This document shows, piece after piece, positions 26,561 through 36,052 of a stretch of 64,000 bases of DNA. Under the pieces are notes generated by a model. The model saw only the letters and a list, made by a program, of their open reading frames with translations, was not told the DNA's origin and searched no databases. Numbering within the stretch: position 1 is the first letter of the stretch; the number at the start of each line of letters is the position of its first letter. The DNA comes from Clostridiales bacterium UBA1206 (GTDB lineage Bacteria > Bacillota > Clostridia > Oscillospirales > CAG-382), in assembly GCA_002310055.1 (NCBI GenBank), contig DBXS01000031.1, positions 87,502 through 151,501 on the forward strand, read 5' to 3'. Made by a program: the position numbers and the translations under genes.

Positions 26561-27227
26561 AAAAATACTTATATGGTGCGGCGCGCTCGCTTTGCTGTGC
26601 GTGCTGCTCGTCGTCGCCGCGAACCTTATTGTCATTTTTTCGGCAAAGCCGCGCGTGACAGCGCAATCCGACGCCGAAGCTTTGAACGCCGACTGCATAC
26701 TGGTGCTCGGCGCCAAAATAGAAGGCGACTACCCTTCCGGCGTGCTGAAAGACCGTCTTGACGTGGCGATAGAACTGTATAAAGCGGGAGCGGCGCCCAA
26801 GCTTTTGATGTCCGGCGACCACGGCACGGACGGCTACGACGAGCCTTCGGTGATGAAACGGTACGCTATAGATCACGGCGTGCCTTCATACGATATTTTC
26901 TGCGACCACGCCGGTTTTAATACCTACGATTCGCTCGCGCGCGCAAAAAAGGTGTTCGGCTGCGGGAAGATCATCGCCGTTACGCAGAGTTTTCACATAT
27001 CGCGCGCGGTGTTTTTGGGCAAGGCGCTTGATATCGATATCTACGGCGTGACGAGCGACCGCAGCCCATACAAATTTTCGAACCACGTGCGCGAAGCGCT
27101 TGCGCGCGTCAAAGCGGTGTTCACGGCCGTATTCCAGCCCGAGCCGCGTTACCTCGGCGAAAGCATTCCAATAACCGGCGACGGGAGAGTCACCGACGAT
27201 ATATCGTTTGATACCGGAGAAGAATGA
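26526..27227 (+). CDS. DUF218/SanA-ElyC-like membrane-anchored protein
   Basis: A 233-residue protein with one N-terminal membrane helix (about 13-36) and a DUF218 domain: CILVLGAKIEGDYPS, LLMSGDHGT, and FNTYDSLARAKKVF. SanA/ElyC proteins affect envelope integrity and vancomycin resistance at high temperature in enterics; the chemistry is unknown. The start overlaps the preceding gene by 35 bases and has no strong ribosome site, so it probably depends on translational coupling. Confidence 0.85.
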   Translation: MKTSAENKKTVKKILIWCGALALLCVLLVVAANLIVIFSAKPRVTAQSDAEALNADCILVLGAKIEGDYPSGVLKDRLDVAIELYKAGAAPKLLMSGDHGTDGYDEPSVMKRYAIDHGVPSYDIFCDHAGFNTYDSLARAKKVFGCGKIIAVTQSFHISRAVFLGKALDIDIYGVTSDRSPYKFSNHVREALARVKAVFTAVFQPEPRYLGESIPITGDGRVTDDISFDTGEE

Positions 27228-27228
27228 A

Positions 27229-28194
27229 ATGAAATATGACGAAATAACCGTAAAGACCAATACTCCGGGCGCCGATTTTCTGGCGGGCGAGCTTATAGTG
27301 AACGGCATAACCTCGTTCGCGATAAACGACCCCAGAGATTTTTTGCAGATAATAGACGAAAAATCGGTGCCTTTTGATTATTACGAAAGCGACCTGGTCC
27401 CTGAAGACGCAGATACCGTTTCGGTCACCGTGTACCTCACGCAGAACGCGCAGGGCAGATCGAGACGCGAATTCGTGCTTATGACCGCGGAATCGATGAA
27501 AAGCCGCCCCGAGTTCGGGAATATAGAGATAACCGGTTCGGTCAGCGACGACAAGGACTGGGAAAACAACTGGAAAGAGTTCTTCCACCCCGTGAAGATA
27601 GGCGAAAAGCTCATAATCAAGCCTTCGTGGGAAGACTGCGACCCCGAGGGGCGCACGGTGCTGGAAATAGACCCCGAATCGTCGTTCGGTTCCGGCCGGC
27701 ACGAGACAACCAAGCTGTGCCTTGAATCCATTGAAAAACTGCCGCTTGAGGGAGCGGACGTGTTAGATATGGGCTGCGGCAGCGGCATTCTGGGGATCGC
27801 CGCCTGTCTGCTCGGCGCAAAGAGCTGCGTGGGCGTGGACATAGAGGAAAACGCTGCGGAAATCACCGAAAAGAACGCGCGGATCAACGGCATTCCCGAG
27901 GGGACCGTCACGGCGCTTTGCGGCAACATACTTGAAGACAAAAAACTGCTTGAGAAAATAAAAACGAAAAAATACGATATTATTCTTTCCAACATCGTGG
28001 CGGACGTGCTTTGCGAGATGCTGCCGATATTCAAAGATCTGATCAAAGACGGCGGAAAGATAGTGCTGAGCGGGATCATCGCGCCGCGCAAGGAAAAAGT
28101 GATCGCGGCGCTTGAAGCGAATTCGTTTGCGGTAAAAGACGTGCGGCTGGAAAACGACTGGACGGCGATCGACGCGGAAAAGGCGGGAAAATGA
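27229..28194 (+). CDS. prmA: Ribosomal protein L11 methyltransferase
   Basis: PrmA trimethylates ribosomal protein L11 with S-adenosylmethionine. The 321-residue protein has an N-terminal substrate domain and a class I Rossmann core with DMGCGSGILGIAA and the acidic GVDIEENA. The LSNIVADVL segment corresponds to the family NxxA block. GGAGAAG precedes ATG 27229, which follows the previous stop codon by one base. It overlaps ligA by 4 bases. Confidence 0.93.
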   Translation: MKYDEITVKTNTPGADFLAGELIVNGITSFAINDPRDFLQIIDEKSVPFDYYESDLVPEDADTVSVTVYLTQNAQGRSRREFVLMTAESMKSRPEFGNIEITGSVSDDKDWENNWKEFFHPVKIGEKLIIKPSWEDCDPEGRTVLEIDPESSFGSGRHETTKLCLESIEKLPLEGADVLDMGCGSGILGIAACLLGAKSCVGVDIEENAAEITEKNARINGIPEGTVTALCGNILEDKKLLEKIKTKKYDIILSNIVADVLCEMLPIFKDLIKDGGKIVLSGIIAPRKEKVIAALEANSFAVKDVRLENDWTAIDAEKAGK

Positions 28195-30176
28195 ACGAAG
28201 ACATAAAGAAAACGATGCGCTCGCTCGAAGCGCAGATCGAATATCATTCCAAAAAATACTACGACGAAGACGCGCCTGAAATTTCGGACTACGAATACGA
28301 TATGATGTTCGAAAAGCTCAAAGTTCTCGAGGCTGAGCATCCCGAGCTGGCGTCGCCGTCGTCTCCTACGCACCGCGTGGGCGGACACGTCGCCGAGCGT
28401 TTCGAAAAAGTCACGCATCCCGTTCGTCTCGGGAGTCTGACCGACGTGTTCGATTACGAAGGCGTGCGCGCCTTTGCCGAGCCGTTGATAAACGAAAACA
28501 AAGGTCTTGGATTTTGCGTTGAAAACAAAATAGACGGGCTTTCGGTTGCGCTGGAATACGTAGACGGCGTGTTCGTGCGCGGAGCCACGCGCGGCGACGG
28601 TCTGGTGGGCGAAGACGTCACGCAGAACCTTAAGACCGTGCGTTCCATACCGCTCAAGCTGACCGAGCCGCTGCCGCACATAATAGTTCGCGGCGAAGTT
28701 TATATGCCCAAAAAGGTGTTCGAAAAGCTCAACGAAAAACGCGAATCCGAAGGGCTTCCCCGCTTTGCCAATCCGCGCAACGCGGCGGCGGGTTCGCTGC
28801 GTCAGCTCGATTCGCGGCTGTGCGCCGAGCGGAAGCTTGAGATATTCGTATTCAACGTGCAGCTCTGCGACACTCCCCTGCCCGCGACCCATTCGGGGTG
28901 CCTGGATTATCTGCGCACGCTGGGATTCACTGTCTCGCCCGATTTCGAAGTCTGCACGACTTACGGGCAGATGATAGAAAAAATCGAAAAAATAGGCGCG
29001 CTGCGCGCGTCGCTTCCCTTTGGCATAGACGGCGCGGTGATAAAGGTCGACGACCTTGCATTGCGCGAACGTATGGGCGACGTTGGCGCGGTCCCGCGCT
29101 GGGCGGTGGCGTACAAATATCCGCCCGAAAGCGCGCTGACAGTCGTGCGCGACATAGTGATACAGGTCGGGCGCACCGGCGTGCTCACGCCCAAAGCGGT
29201 GCTCGAACCCGTGCTCATTGCGGGGTCGACGGTCTCCGCCGCGACGCTGCATAATATAGATTATATACGCGAAAAAGACATTCGCATAGGAGATACGGTC
29301 GTCCTGCGCAAAGCGGGCGATATTATCCCCGAGATAGTCGAGGTAGTCAAAGACAAGCGCCCGCCGCAAGCGCGCGAGTTCGTTATGCCGGAGTTCTGCC
29401 CTTCGTGCGGCGAAAAGACCGTACGTGAAGAGGGCGACGCCGCCGTGATGTGCATCAATTCCGCCTGCCCCGCGCAGCTCCACCGCAGCATAACTCACTT
29501 TGCCGAGCGCGACTGTATGGATATAAGGACGCTGGGCAAGGCGCTGGTGGAAAAGCTTATAGAAAACGGGATGCTCGCTTCGGCAGCCGATATCTACACG
29601 CTCGACGAACAGCGTCTGGCGTCGCTCCCCGGGATGGGCGAGCTTTCGGCGCGCAACGTCATATCCGCCGCGGAAGGTTCCAAGACGCAGCCGTTATCGA
29701 GGCTGATAAACGCGCTCGGCATACCGCAGGTGGGCGAAAAAGCGGCGAAAACGCTTGCGGCGAGATTCGGGACGATGGACGCGATACGCGCCGCGACCGA
29801 AGAAGAGCTCGCCGCGGTCAACGACATAGGCCCCGTGACCGCAGGGAATATCGTTTCGTATTTCGCGACTCCGGCGAATATCCGAGTGATAGAAAAGCTT
29901 AGAGAATGCGGCGTGAATATGACCGAGCCGCAGACGCGGACCGGCAGTTCGCTCGAAGGCATGACAATAGTCGTCACCGGCAAGCTGGAGCATTACACGC
30001 GCGAAGAGATAGAAGACCTTATCGCGAGAAACGGCGGCAAAGCCGCGTCGTCGGTATCGGCGAAGACTTCGCTGCTCGTATGCGGCGAAAACGCGGGAAG
30101 CAAGCTAGCAAAAGCCAATTCGCTTGGGATAAAGGTAATAAGCGAACAGGAATTTTCGGATTTGATAAACGAATAA
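28191..30176 (+). CDS. ligA: NAD+-dependent DNA ligase
   Basis: LigA seals nicks during replication and repair using NAD+. The 661-residue protein has domain Ia, the adenylation site KIDG (K113), an OB-fold and the four-Cys zinc finger (CPSCG and CINSACPAQ, about 400-425). A helix-hairpin-helix region (LPGMGELSARN, INDIGPVTA-like repeats) and a C-terminal BRCT domain (about 585-661) complete it. The ATG overlaps the prmA stop codon (ATGA). Confidence 0.97.
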   Translation: MNEDIKKTMRSLEAQIEYHSKKYYDEDAPEISDYEYDMMFEKLKVLEAEHPELASPSSPTHRVGGHVAERFEKVTHPVRLGSLTDVFDYEGVRAFAEPLINENKGLGFCVENKIDGLSVALEYVDGVFVRGATRGDGLVGEDVTQNLKTVRSIPLKLTEPLPHIIVRGEVYMPKKVFEKLNEKRESEGLPRFANPRNAAAGSLRQLDSRLCAERKLEIFVFNVQLCDTPLPATHSGCLDYLRTLGFTVSPDFEVCTTYGQMIEKIEKIGALRASLPFGIDGAVIKVDDLALRERMGDVGAVPRWAVAYKYPPESALTVVRDIVIQVGRTGVLTPKAVLEPVLIAGSTVSAATLHNIDYIREKDIRIGDTVVLRKAGDIIPEIVEVVKDKRPPQAREFVMPEFCPSCGEKTVREEGDAAVMCINSACPAQLHRSITHFAERDCMDIRTLGKALVEKLIENGMLASAADIYTLDEQRLASLPGMGELSARNVISAAEGSKTQPLSRLINALGIPQVGEKAAKTLAARFGTMDAIRAATEEELAAVNDIGPVTAGNIVSYFATPANIRVIEKLRECGVNMTEPQTRTGSSLEGMTIVVTGKLEHYTREEIEDLIARNGGKAASSVSAKTSLLVCGENAGSKLAKANSLGIKVISEQEFSDLINE

Positions 30177-30190
30177 AAGGAGATATAAAG

Positions 30191-31417
30191 ATGAACAAGA
30201 CAATGCTGAGAAAATACGCGTCGCTGATAGTGAGATGCGGCGCCAACGTACAGAAAAAGCAGGAAGTGGTGATCTACAGCGCCGTCGATCAGCACGATTT
30301 TGCGCTTATGCTTGCGGAAGAATGCTACCGCGCGGGCGCTTCGGAAGTCACGATGGAGTGGACGTATCAGCCCATCACCAAGCTGCACTACAAAAAGATG
30401 ACGCTCAAAAAGCTTTCGGAATTCCCCGCGTGGCGCGAAGAAAAGCTGAAGCACACGTCTAAAGTGCTGCCCGCGGCGATACACATACTTTCGGAAGATC
30501 CCGACGGGCTGAACGGAATAGATTTTGAAAAAGTGGCAAAGGCGCGTCAGGCGATATTCCCCAAAATAAAGCCCTACCGCACCGCGATGGAAAGCAGGTA
30601 CCAGTGGACGATAGCCGCGGTGCCTTCGCCCGCCTGGGCAAAGAAGGTGTTCCCCGGCGAGCGCGCGTCGGCGGCGATGAAAAAGCTGTGGGACGCGATA
30701 TTCACCACTTGCTACGTGGAAAAAGACAACGATCCGCTCGCCGACTGGGCGAAACGCAACGCCGATTTCAAAAAGCGCAGTTCCCTGCTCAATGAAAAGC
30801 ATTTTGATTATCTGCATTATAAATCCAAAAACGGCACCGATTTCAAGGTGTGGCTCATGCCCGAATCGCGCTGGGGCGGTGGCAGCGACACGACGCTCGG
30901 CGGCGTGACGTTCAACCCCAACCTGCCTACCGAGGAAGTTTTCACGGCTCCGTGCAAGGGCCGCGCCGAAGGCCGGCTCGTTTCGACCAAGCCGCTTTCG
31001 TATAACGGCGCGCTTATAGAAAACTTTGAATTCACGTTCAAAGACGGCAAAGTGGTTGCGCACAAAGCCGAAAAGAACGACGATCTGCTTGAAAAGATGA
31101 TAACGATGGACGAAGGCGCGGCGTACCTCGGCGAAGTGGCGCTGGTCCCCAAAGGCTCGGGCGTGGACAAATGCGGCGTGCTGTTTTACGAAACGCTGTT
31201 CGACGAAAACGCCTCCTGCCACATAGCGCTGGGTTCGGGTTACGCCGACTGCCTGGAAGGGTTCGAGAATATGACGCCCGACGAACGCAAGGAAAAAGGG
31301 CTCAACGATTCCATGATCCACGTCGATTTCATGGTCGGCGCGGACGACCTTTCCATTGTGGGTTACAAGGACGGCAAACCGTTTGAAATATTCAAAAACG
31401 GCACCTGGGCGTTTTGA
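30191..31417 (+). CDS. M29 family aminopeptidase
   Basis: A 408-residue metalloaminopeptidase of the AmpS/PepS/aminopeptidase T type, removing N-terminal residues from peptides in the cytoplasm. Metal-ligand regions of the family are visible: LPTEEVFTAP, GAAYLGEVALV, ASCHIALGSGY and MIHVDFMVG. AAAGGAG precedes the ATG, and it follows ligA by 14 bases. It ends the yqeG-ligA run. It may process peptides imported by an Opp-type transporter. Confidence 0.92.
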   Translation: MNKTMLRKYASLIVRCGANVQKKQEVVIYSAVDQHDFALMLAEECYRAGASEVTMEWTYQPITKLHYKKMTLKKLSEFPAWREEKLKHTSKVLPAAIHILSEDPDGLNGIDFEKVAKARQAIFPKIKPYRTAMESRYQWTIAAVPSPAWAKKVFPGERASAAMKKLWDAIFTTCYVEKDNDPLADWAKRNADFKKRSSLLNEKHFDYLHYKSKNGTDFKVWLMPESRWGGGSDTTLGGVTFNPNLPTEEVFTAPCKGRAEGRLVSTKPLSYNGALIENFEFTFKDGKVVAHKAEKNDDLLEKMITMDEGAAYLGEVALVPKGSGVDKCGVLFYETLFDENASCHIALGSGYADCLEGFENMTPDERKEKGLNDSMIHVDFMVGADDLSIVGYKDGKPFEIFKNGTWAF

Positions 31418-31447
31418 GATTTGGTTTACATAATTTTGTAAAATCGC

Positions 31448-31476
31448 TTGACATATCGGGCAAAAACGGTTATAAT
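31448..31476 (+). promoter_or_regulatory. Perfect sigma-A promoter of uppP
   Basis: TTGACA (31448-31453) and TATAAT (31471-31476) are exactly 17 bases apart, about 55 bases before the uppP start. Confidence 0.92.
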
Positions 31477-31530
31477 ATTCTTGTTTGAAACATATTTTCT
31501 TGTGAAATAAGCAGTTTCGGAGGCAAATGA

Positions 31531-32364
31531 ATGTCTGTTCTCGAAGGTTTACTTTACGGGCTGCTGCAGGGACTTACCGAGTTTTTGCCCGTGTCGTCGT
31601 CCGGCCATCTGGCGCTGGCACAGAACATTTTCGGCGCAAAGGATATGGAATCGAATTATCTTACGTTTACCGTCCTTCTGCACCTCGGCACGCTGGCGGC
31701 GGTGGTTTTCGTATACCGCAAAGACGTATGGCTTATGATAAAAGGCTTTTTCACGCTTATGAAAAAGCTGTTCACTTCCCGCCTGCGCGAGGGGCTCGAT
31801 TACGGCGAAAAGCTGTTTCTGCTTGTGTTCATAGCGACCGTTCCCCTCGTTGCCGCCGTGTTCCTTGAAGACAAGATCGAAAGCGTTTCCGGCGTGGTGT
31901 GGGCGATAGGTCTGCTGCTCATAGTAAACGGACTGATGCTTTACGTGGCCGACAAACTCGCAAAAGGAGATCTTTCCGTGCAGGACGCAAGACCGCGGCA
32001 TGCGATATTTGTCGGAATAATGCAGATCCTGGGGATATTCCCCGGAATATCGCGTTCCGGCGCCACCGTGACGGGCGGACTTTTTGCGGGATTTAACAAA
32101 GAAGACGCGGTGAAGATCTCGTTTCTGATGTCTATCCCCGCCATAGCGGGCGCGAACATACTCAAGATATTCGAGCTCAAGAACAATCCGCTGCCCGAAG
32201 GTTCGCTTCCGGCGGTACTCTGCGGCATAGCCGCGGCGGTGATTTCGGGTTTTGCGGCGATAAAGCTTTTGCAGTTCATTGCAAAGAGCAAAAAACTTTC
32301 GGTCTTTTCGCTGTACTGCGTTATCATCGGCGCGGCGGCGATAATTTACGATATTATTAACTAA
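31531..32364 (+). CDS. uppP: Undecaprenyl-diphosphatase
   Basis: UppP (BacA) recycles undecaprenyl pyrophosphate to the monophosphate carrier for cell wall and glycan export and can raise bacitracin tolerance. The 277-residue membrane protein has both signatures: QGLTEFLPVSSSGHLAL near the N-terminus and FPGISRSGATVTGG near residue 172. GGAGG precedes the ATG. ftsK follows within 16 bases. Confidence 0.95.
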   Translation: MSVLEGLLYGLLQGLTEFLPVSSSGHLALAQNIFGAKDMESNYLTFTVLLHLGTLAAVVFVYRKDVWLMIKGFFTLMKKLFTSRLREGLDYGEKLFLLVFIATVPLVAAVFLEDKIESVSGVVWAIGLLLIVNGLMLYVADKLAKGDLSVQDARPRHAIFVGIMQILGIFPGISRSGATVTGGLFAGFNKEDAVKISFLMSIPAIAGANILKIFELKNNPLPEGSLPAVLCGIAAAVISGFAAIKLLQFIAKSKKLSVFSLYCVIIGAAAIIYDIIN

Positions 32365-32380
32365 CGAAGGTTCGGTGAAA

Positions 32381-35008
32381 ATGGCGAACAAGAACAAAAA
32401 GAAGAAAAACACTAACAAAAAAAGCGAATCCGCCGTTAAGCAGCTCAAACCCAAGACCCAGAAGGCAATAAAGAACGGCAGCGTAAAGAACGCCGCCGAA
32501 AACGAGGTCCCGGCAAGAAAGCCGCTCGGTTTTATGCCGTATCTGCTCGGCACGATAGCCGTGCTTTTGTTCCTGCTGCTTATAATGCAGGACAACGCCG
32601 GGTATCTCGGCTCGGTGCTCGCGCCGTTTTTCAAGGGGCTGTTCGGTTACGGCGCCTTTGCGATACCGGTATATCTGCTCGCCGTGGCGCTCCTTTGGAA
32701 GCGCGACCGCAAAAACGGCACCTCGGGCGCGAGATATCTGCTTTGCATCGCCAATTTCATATTCGTGCTGGTGCTGATACATATGCACACCGCAACACCC
32801 GAGCAGAGGTCGTTCGACCAGGGCGAAATTTCGTTCTTTAAGGCGTTTTATGAAAACGGCACTCAAGGCATAGGCGGCGGAGCCATTGGCGGCACGCTGG
32901 GCAGCGGTATAGAATTTTTGCTCAAGCCCGTGCTCACATACATCATAGGCTATTTCGTAGCGATCATAACGTTCCTGTTCCTTATAGGCACTTCTCCTTC
33001 GGCGATAGCGCGCGCGATCAAGAAATCCGCATCTCAGGCCGCCGAAGCGCGCCGAGAGCGCGAAGCCGAGCTTGAAGAACAGGCCCGTCTTGCCGAGGAA
33101 GAAGCGCGCAAGCGCAAGCCGGCGGAAGCCGCTCCCGCGCCCAAGGCGGAAAAGAAGCGCAAGTTCGAACTGCCCGAGATACCCGAGCTCGACGAGGACG
33201 GGCAGACGGTTCCCGAGGAGATGATCCCGGCGACTCCCGTCGCCGTTCCGGTGACCGAGCCGCCCGCAGCGCCGGCGGTCGATCCGCTCGACCAGGGCAA
33301 CTACGAATCGTTCTTCAAAGAAGCCGACGGCGACGCGCCGCTCATAGACAACCCGTCCGAATTCGTCGACCCCGCCGTGAGCGCCGCGGAATTCAACTCC
33401 GACGCCGTGACGGTAAAAGAGACCACGCCTGTAAGCGAGGACGGCGAAGCGCTCGTTCCCGAAGAATACCCCGAGGACGCCACGTTCACAGAAGACGCGC
33501 CTCCTCCCGTTCCGCCGTACGTATTCCCGCCCATATCGCTTCTTTCGGAAGGCAGCAGCGATTATCTGCGCCAGGATCCCAACCGCACGCAGCTGATAGG
33601 TCAGAAGCTGGTTTCCATCTTGCGCACTTACGGCGTAAAAGTCACGCTCGTTTCAACGAGCTGCGGTCCCGCGGTGACGCGTTACGAAGTCCTGCCCGAC
33701 GAGGGCGTGCGCGTGAGCCGGATAGAGAGCCTCGCCGACGATATACGCCTGCGCCTCGCCGCCTCGAGCGTGAGGATAGAATCCAACATCCCCGGCAAAG
33801 CCGCCATAGGCATAGAGATCCCCAACGACACGTCGTCGGTGGTCAAGCTGCGCGACCTTATTGACAACGACATTTTCCGCAGCAACAAATCCAAGCTGTT
33901 CGTCTGCCTGGGCGTGGACGTCGGCGGCAACCCCATATATTTCGATATCCCCGATATGCCCCACCTTATCATCGCCGGCGCCACCGGCATGGGCAAATCG
34001 GTGTGCATTAACTCCATAATCATTTCGCTCCTCTACCGCGCCAAGCCGGACGAGCTCAAGTTCATAATGATAGACCCCAAGAAGATAGAGCTTTCGTGCT
34101 ACAACGGTATACCGCACCTGATGGTGCCGGTCGTCAACGATCCGCGCACCGCGGCGGGTTCGCTCAACTGGGCGGTCAACGAGATGGAGCGCCGCTATTC
34201 GCTTATGGAGTCTTTAGGCACGGCGCGCAATCTTGACGAATACAATTCCATTGTCGAAGGCGACCCCGAGCGTGAAAAACTGCCGTACGTGGTGATAATC
34301 ATCGACGAGCTCGCCGACCTTATGATGACCGCGAAGGACGCGGTGGAAACTTCGATCTGCCGCCTGGCGCAGAAAGCGCGCGCCGCCGGTATATATCTGA
34401 TACTCGGCACGCAGCGCCCCGACGCCACGGTCATCACCGGCCTTATCAAAGCCAACGTGCCTTCCAAGATAGCGTTCACCGTTTCTTCGGCGATAGATTC
34501 GCGCATCATACTCGACGAAAGCGGCGCAGAAGCGCTGCTGGGCAAGGGCGATATGCTCTTTGCGCCGGTCAAATCGATGAAGAAGATACGCGTTCAGGGC
34601 GCGTTCGTCGACGGCAAGACCGAAGTCAACGCGGTGTGCAATTTCGTGCGCAACACGGCGCAGGCGACTTACAGCGACGACGTTATGAAGATGATCGAGC
34701 AGGAAGCTTCGCAGTGCGGCAAGCAGGCCAAGCACACGGCAGCTCCCGTCGCCGGCGGCGACGAACAGGAAGATCCGCTCTTCCTCGACGCGCTTGGCAT
34801 AGCGTTCGAATACGAGACGATGGCGACTTCCCTGCTGCAACGCAAGCTTTCCGTCGGATATTCCAGAGCGCAGAAGATGATAGATATGATGGAAGACCGC
34901 GGTTACGTGGGCAAGTTCGACCCCGCGACCAAGAAGCGTAAGATAATCCTCACCAAGGAAGAATATGATGAACTCAGACTCAACAAATCGTCCGCGCAGA
35001 ACGAATAG
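32381..35008 (+). CDS. ftsK: FtsK/SpoIIIE DNA translocase
   Basis: This 875-residue septal ATPase pumps chromosomal DNA during division or sporulation. A Lys-rich N-terminus and about four membrane helices (roughly 45-210) are followed by a long acidic, Pro/Glu-rich linker (about 220-385). The RecA-like motor carries Walker A GATGMGKSVC and Walker B VIIIDELADLMM, and the C-terminal gamma winged helix is present (LLQRKLSVGYSRAQKMID). ATG 32381 is preferred to GTG 32375 by ribosome-site spacing. A lipoprotein gene overlaps its end. Confidence 0.95.
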   Translation: MANKNKKKKNTNKKSESAVKQLKPKTQKAIKNGSVKNAAENEVPARKPLGFMPYLLGTIAVLLFLLLIMQDNAGYLGSVLAPFFKGLFGYGAFAIPVYLLAVALLWKRDRKNGTSGARYLLCIANFIFVLVLIHMHTATPEQRSFDQGEISFFKAFYENGTQGIGGGAIGGTLGSGIEFLLKPVLTYIIGYFVAIITFLFLIGTSPSAIARAIKKSASQAAEARREREAELEEQARLAEEEARKRKPAEAAPAPKAEKKRKFELPEIPELDEDGQTVPEEMIPATPVAVPVTEPPAAPAVDPLDQGNYESFFKEADGDAPLIDNPSEFVDPAVSAAEFNSDAVTVKETTPVSEDGEALVPEEYPEDATFTEDAPPPVPPYVFPPISLLSEGSSDYLRQDPNRTQLIGQKLVSILRTYGVKVTLVSTSCGPAVTRYEVLPDEGVRVSRIESLADDIRLRLAASSVRIESNIPGKAAIGIEIPNDTSSVVKLRDLIDNDIFRSNKSKLFVCLGVDVGGNPIYFDIPDMPHLIIAGATGMGKSVCINSIIISLLYRAKPDELKFIMIDPKKIELSCYNGIPHLMVPVVNDPRTAAGSLNWAVNEMERRYSLMESLGTARNLDEYNSIVEGDPEREKLPYVVIIIDELADLMMTAKDAVETSICRLAQKARAAGIYLILGTQRPDATVITGLIKANVPSKIAFTVSSAIDSRIILDESGAEALLGKGDMLFAPVKSMKKIRVQGAFVDGKTEVNAVCNFVRNTAQATYSDDVMKMIEQEASQCGKQAKHTAAPVAGGDEQEDPLFLDALGIAFEYETMATSLLQRKLSVGYSRAQKMIDMMEDRGYVGKFDPATKKRKIILTKEEYDELRLNKSSAQNE

Positions 35009-35549
35009 GGCCTTCGCCGCGGCGCTTGCGGTTTTGCTGGTGCTGACGCTGACGTCCTGCCGCCGCAAAGCGGTGCGCGTGACGGATGAGGAAGCGATGC
35101 CGGTGCAGACGGTCATAGACGCTCAGGCAAAGCTCGACGCGACTTTGTATATTTCGGCGTTCCCGCCCGATTTTATCGCAGCCGCGCGCGCCAGCTGCGA
35201 GCTTACGGAAGGCGTTACATTAGAAGAATTCCTTACGAACTCGTATATAGTCCCCGCCGCCGAAAACTGCGAAACGAACTACGGCAAGGGCTTTGGGTGC
35301 GAATATCTGGTGCACGCGATACTCGAGTATCCGGCAGAAGAAAACGAGCGCGATTTTGCCAAGTATATCGATTACAACGTGATCGATTACGATATGGACG
35401 TGACGAAAATACAAAAATCGGTAAAAGCCGTGGGGACGCTCAATTCCTGGGGCGACGACGCCGAGGATTCCGATTCCGCGACGTATGTACTGATCCAGAT
35501 AGACGGCGTGTGGTATCTGCACCCGATGTACTTTTTGACGGTATACTGA
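34965..35549 (+). CDS. Lipoprotein of unknown function overlapping ftsK
   Basis: A 194-residue lipoprotein with a basic N-terminus, a hydrophobic segment and the lipobox LTSC at about residue 29-32. The mature part (about 160 residues) has no recognised domain. It overlaps the end of ftsK by 44 bases, with AAGGA eight bases before the ATG pair, so it is translated from the ftsK message. It ends at a strong terminator. Confidence 0.75.
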   Translation: MMNSDSTNRPRRTNRAFAAALAVLLVLTLTSCRRKAVRVTDEEAMPVQTVIDAQAKLDATLYISAFPPDFIAAARASCELTEGVTLEEFLTNSYIVPAAENCETNYGKGFGCEYLVHAILEYPAEENERDFAKYIDYNVIDYDMDVTKIQKSVKAVGTLNSWGDDAEDSDSATYVLIQIDGVWYLHPMYFLTVY

Positions 35550-35560
35550 AAACGCAAAAA

Positions 35561-35590
35561 AAGATCCGCCTTGAATATGAGGCGGATCTT
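35561..35590. terminator. Bidirectional intrinsic terminator
   Basis: A 10-bp perfect stem AAGATCCGCC / GGCGGATCTT with a 10-nt loop lies between the convergent lipoprotein gene and the opp operon. A G then seven T follow on plus; seven T follow on minus. Confidence 0.9.
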
Positions 35591-35596
35591 GTTTTT

Positions 35597-36049
35597 TTAT
35601 TTACTCCTGTAAATGAGGTACAGCACCAGCGCGGCGAGCAGAAGCACGGCGCCCGCGCACAGATAGTGCAGGTACGGGGACTTCTTTTCGAGCCGGCGCT
35701 TGCGGTATTCGTAGTAACTGCGGCTTTCGTTCGGAAGATCCTTGCGCAGCAGTTTGAACCACAAAGACACCGAATAGCCGAGCATCGTGAACGTTCCGGC
35801 GTTAGCGGAGATCACGAGCAGGCCCGCGCCCGTAATGAGGACGCCGCTGACAAAGCACGCGTCGCACAGGGCGTGGAACGTGTCTTTGGACGTTTCCTTG
35901 GAAAAGGCGCCAAGCAGGAACATAAATCCCACCGCCATTGCGATACCGACTGCCAGCGTTATGAGAAAGCGTTTGAGGAACGCTTTTCTTTTTTCGGCAG
36001 CGGAAGAGGTATCCTCGGTCACGGCGGCGTTAAGTTCATTTTCTGCCAT
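35597..36049 (-). CDS. DUF3899-type membrane protein
   Basis: A 150-residue protein with three membrane helices (about 27-47, 65-88 and 127-147). The central DACFVSGVLITGAGLLVISANAG-like region fits DUF3899. It begins 3 bases after the oppF stop codon and precedes the operon terminator, so it is the last gene of the opp transcript. No function is known; a transporter accessory is possible from position alone. Confidence 0.78.
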   Translation of the reverse strand: MAENELNAAVTEDTSSAAEKRKAFLKRFLITLAVGIAMAVGFMFLLGAFSKETSKDTFHALCDACFVSGVLITGAGLLVISANAGTFTMLGYSVSLWFKLLRKDLPNESRSYYEYRKRRLEKKSPYLHYLCAGAVLLLAALVLYLIYRSK

Positions 36050-36052
36050 AGA

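Noticed and set aside
27381..29498. 705-codon minus-strand frame opposite prmA and ligA
   Set aside because: Covers two well-supported genes on the other strand and shows no motif of its own.
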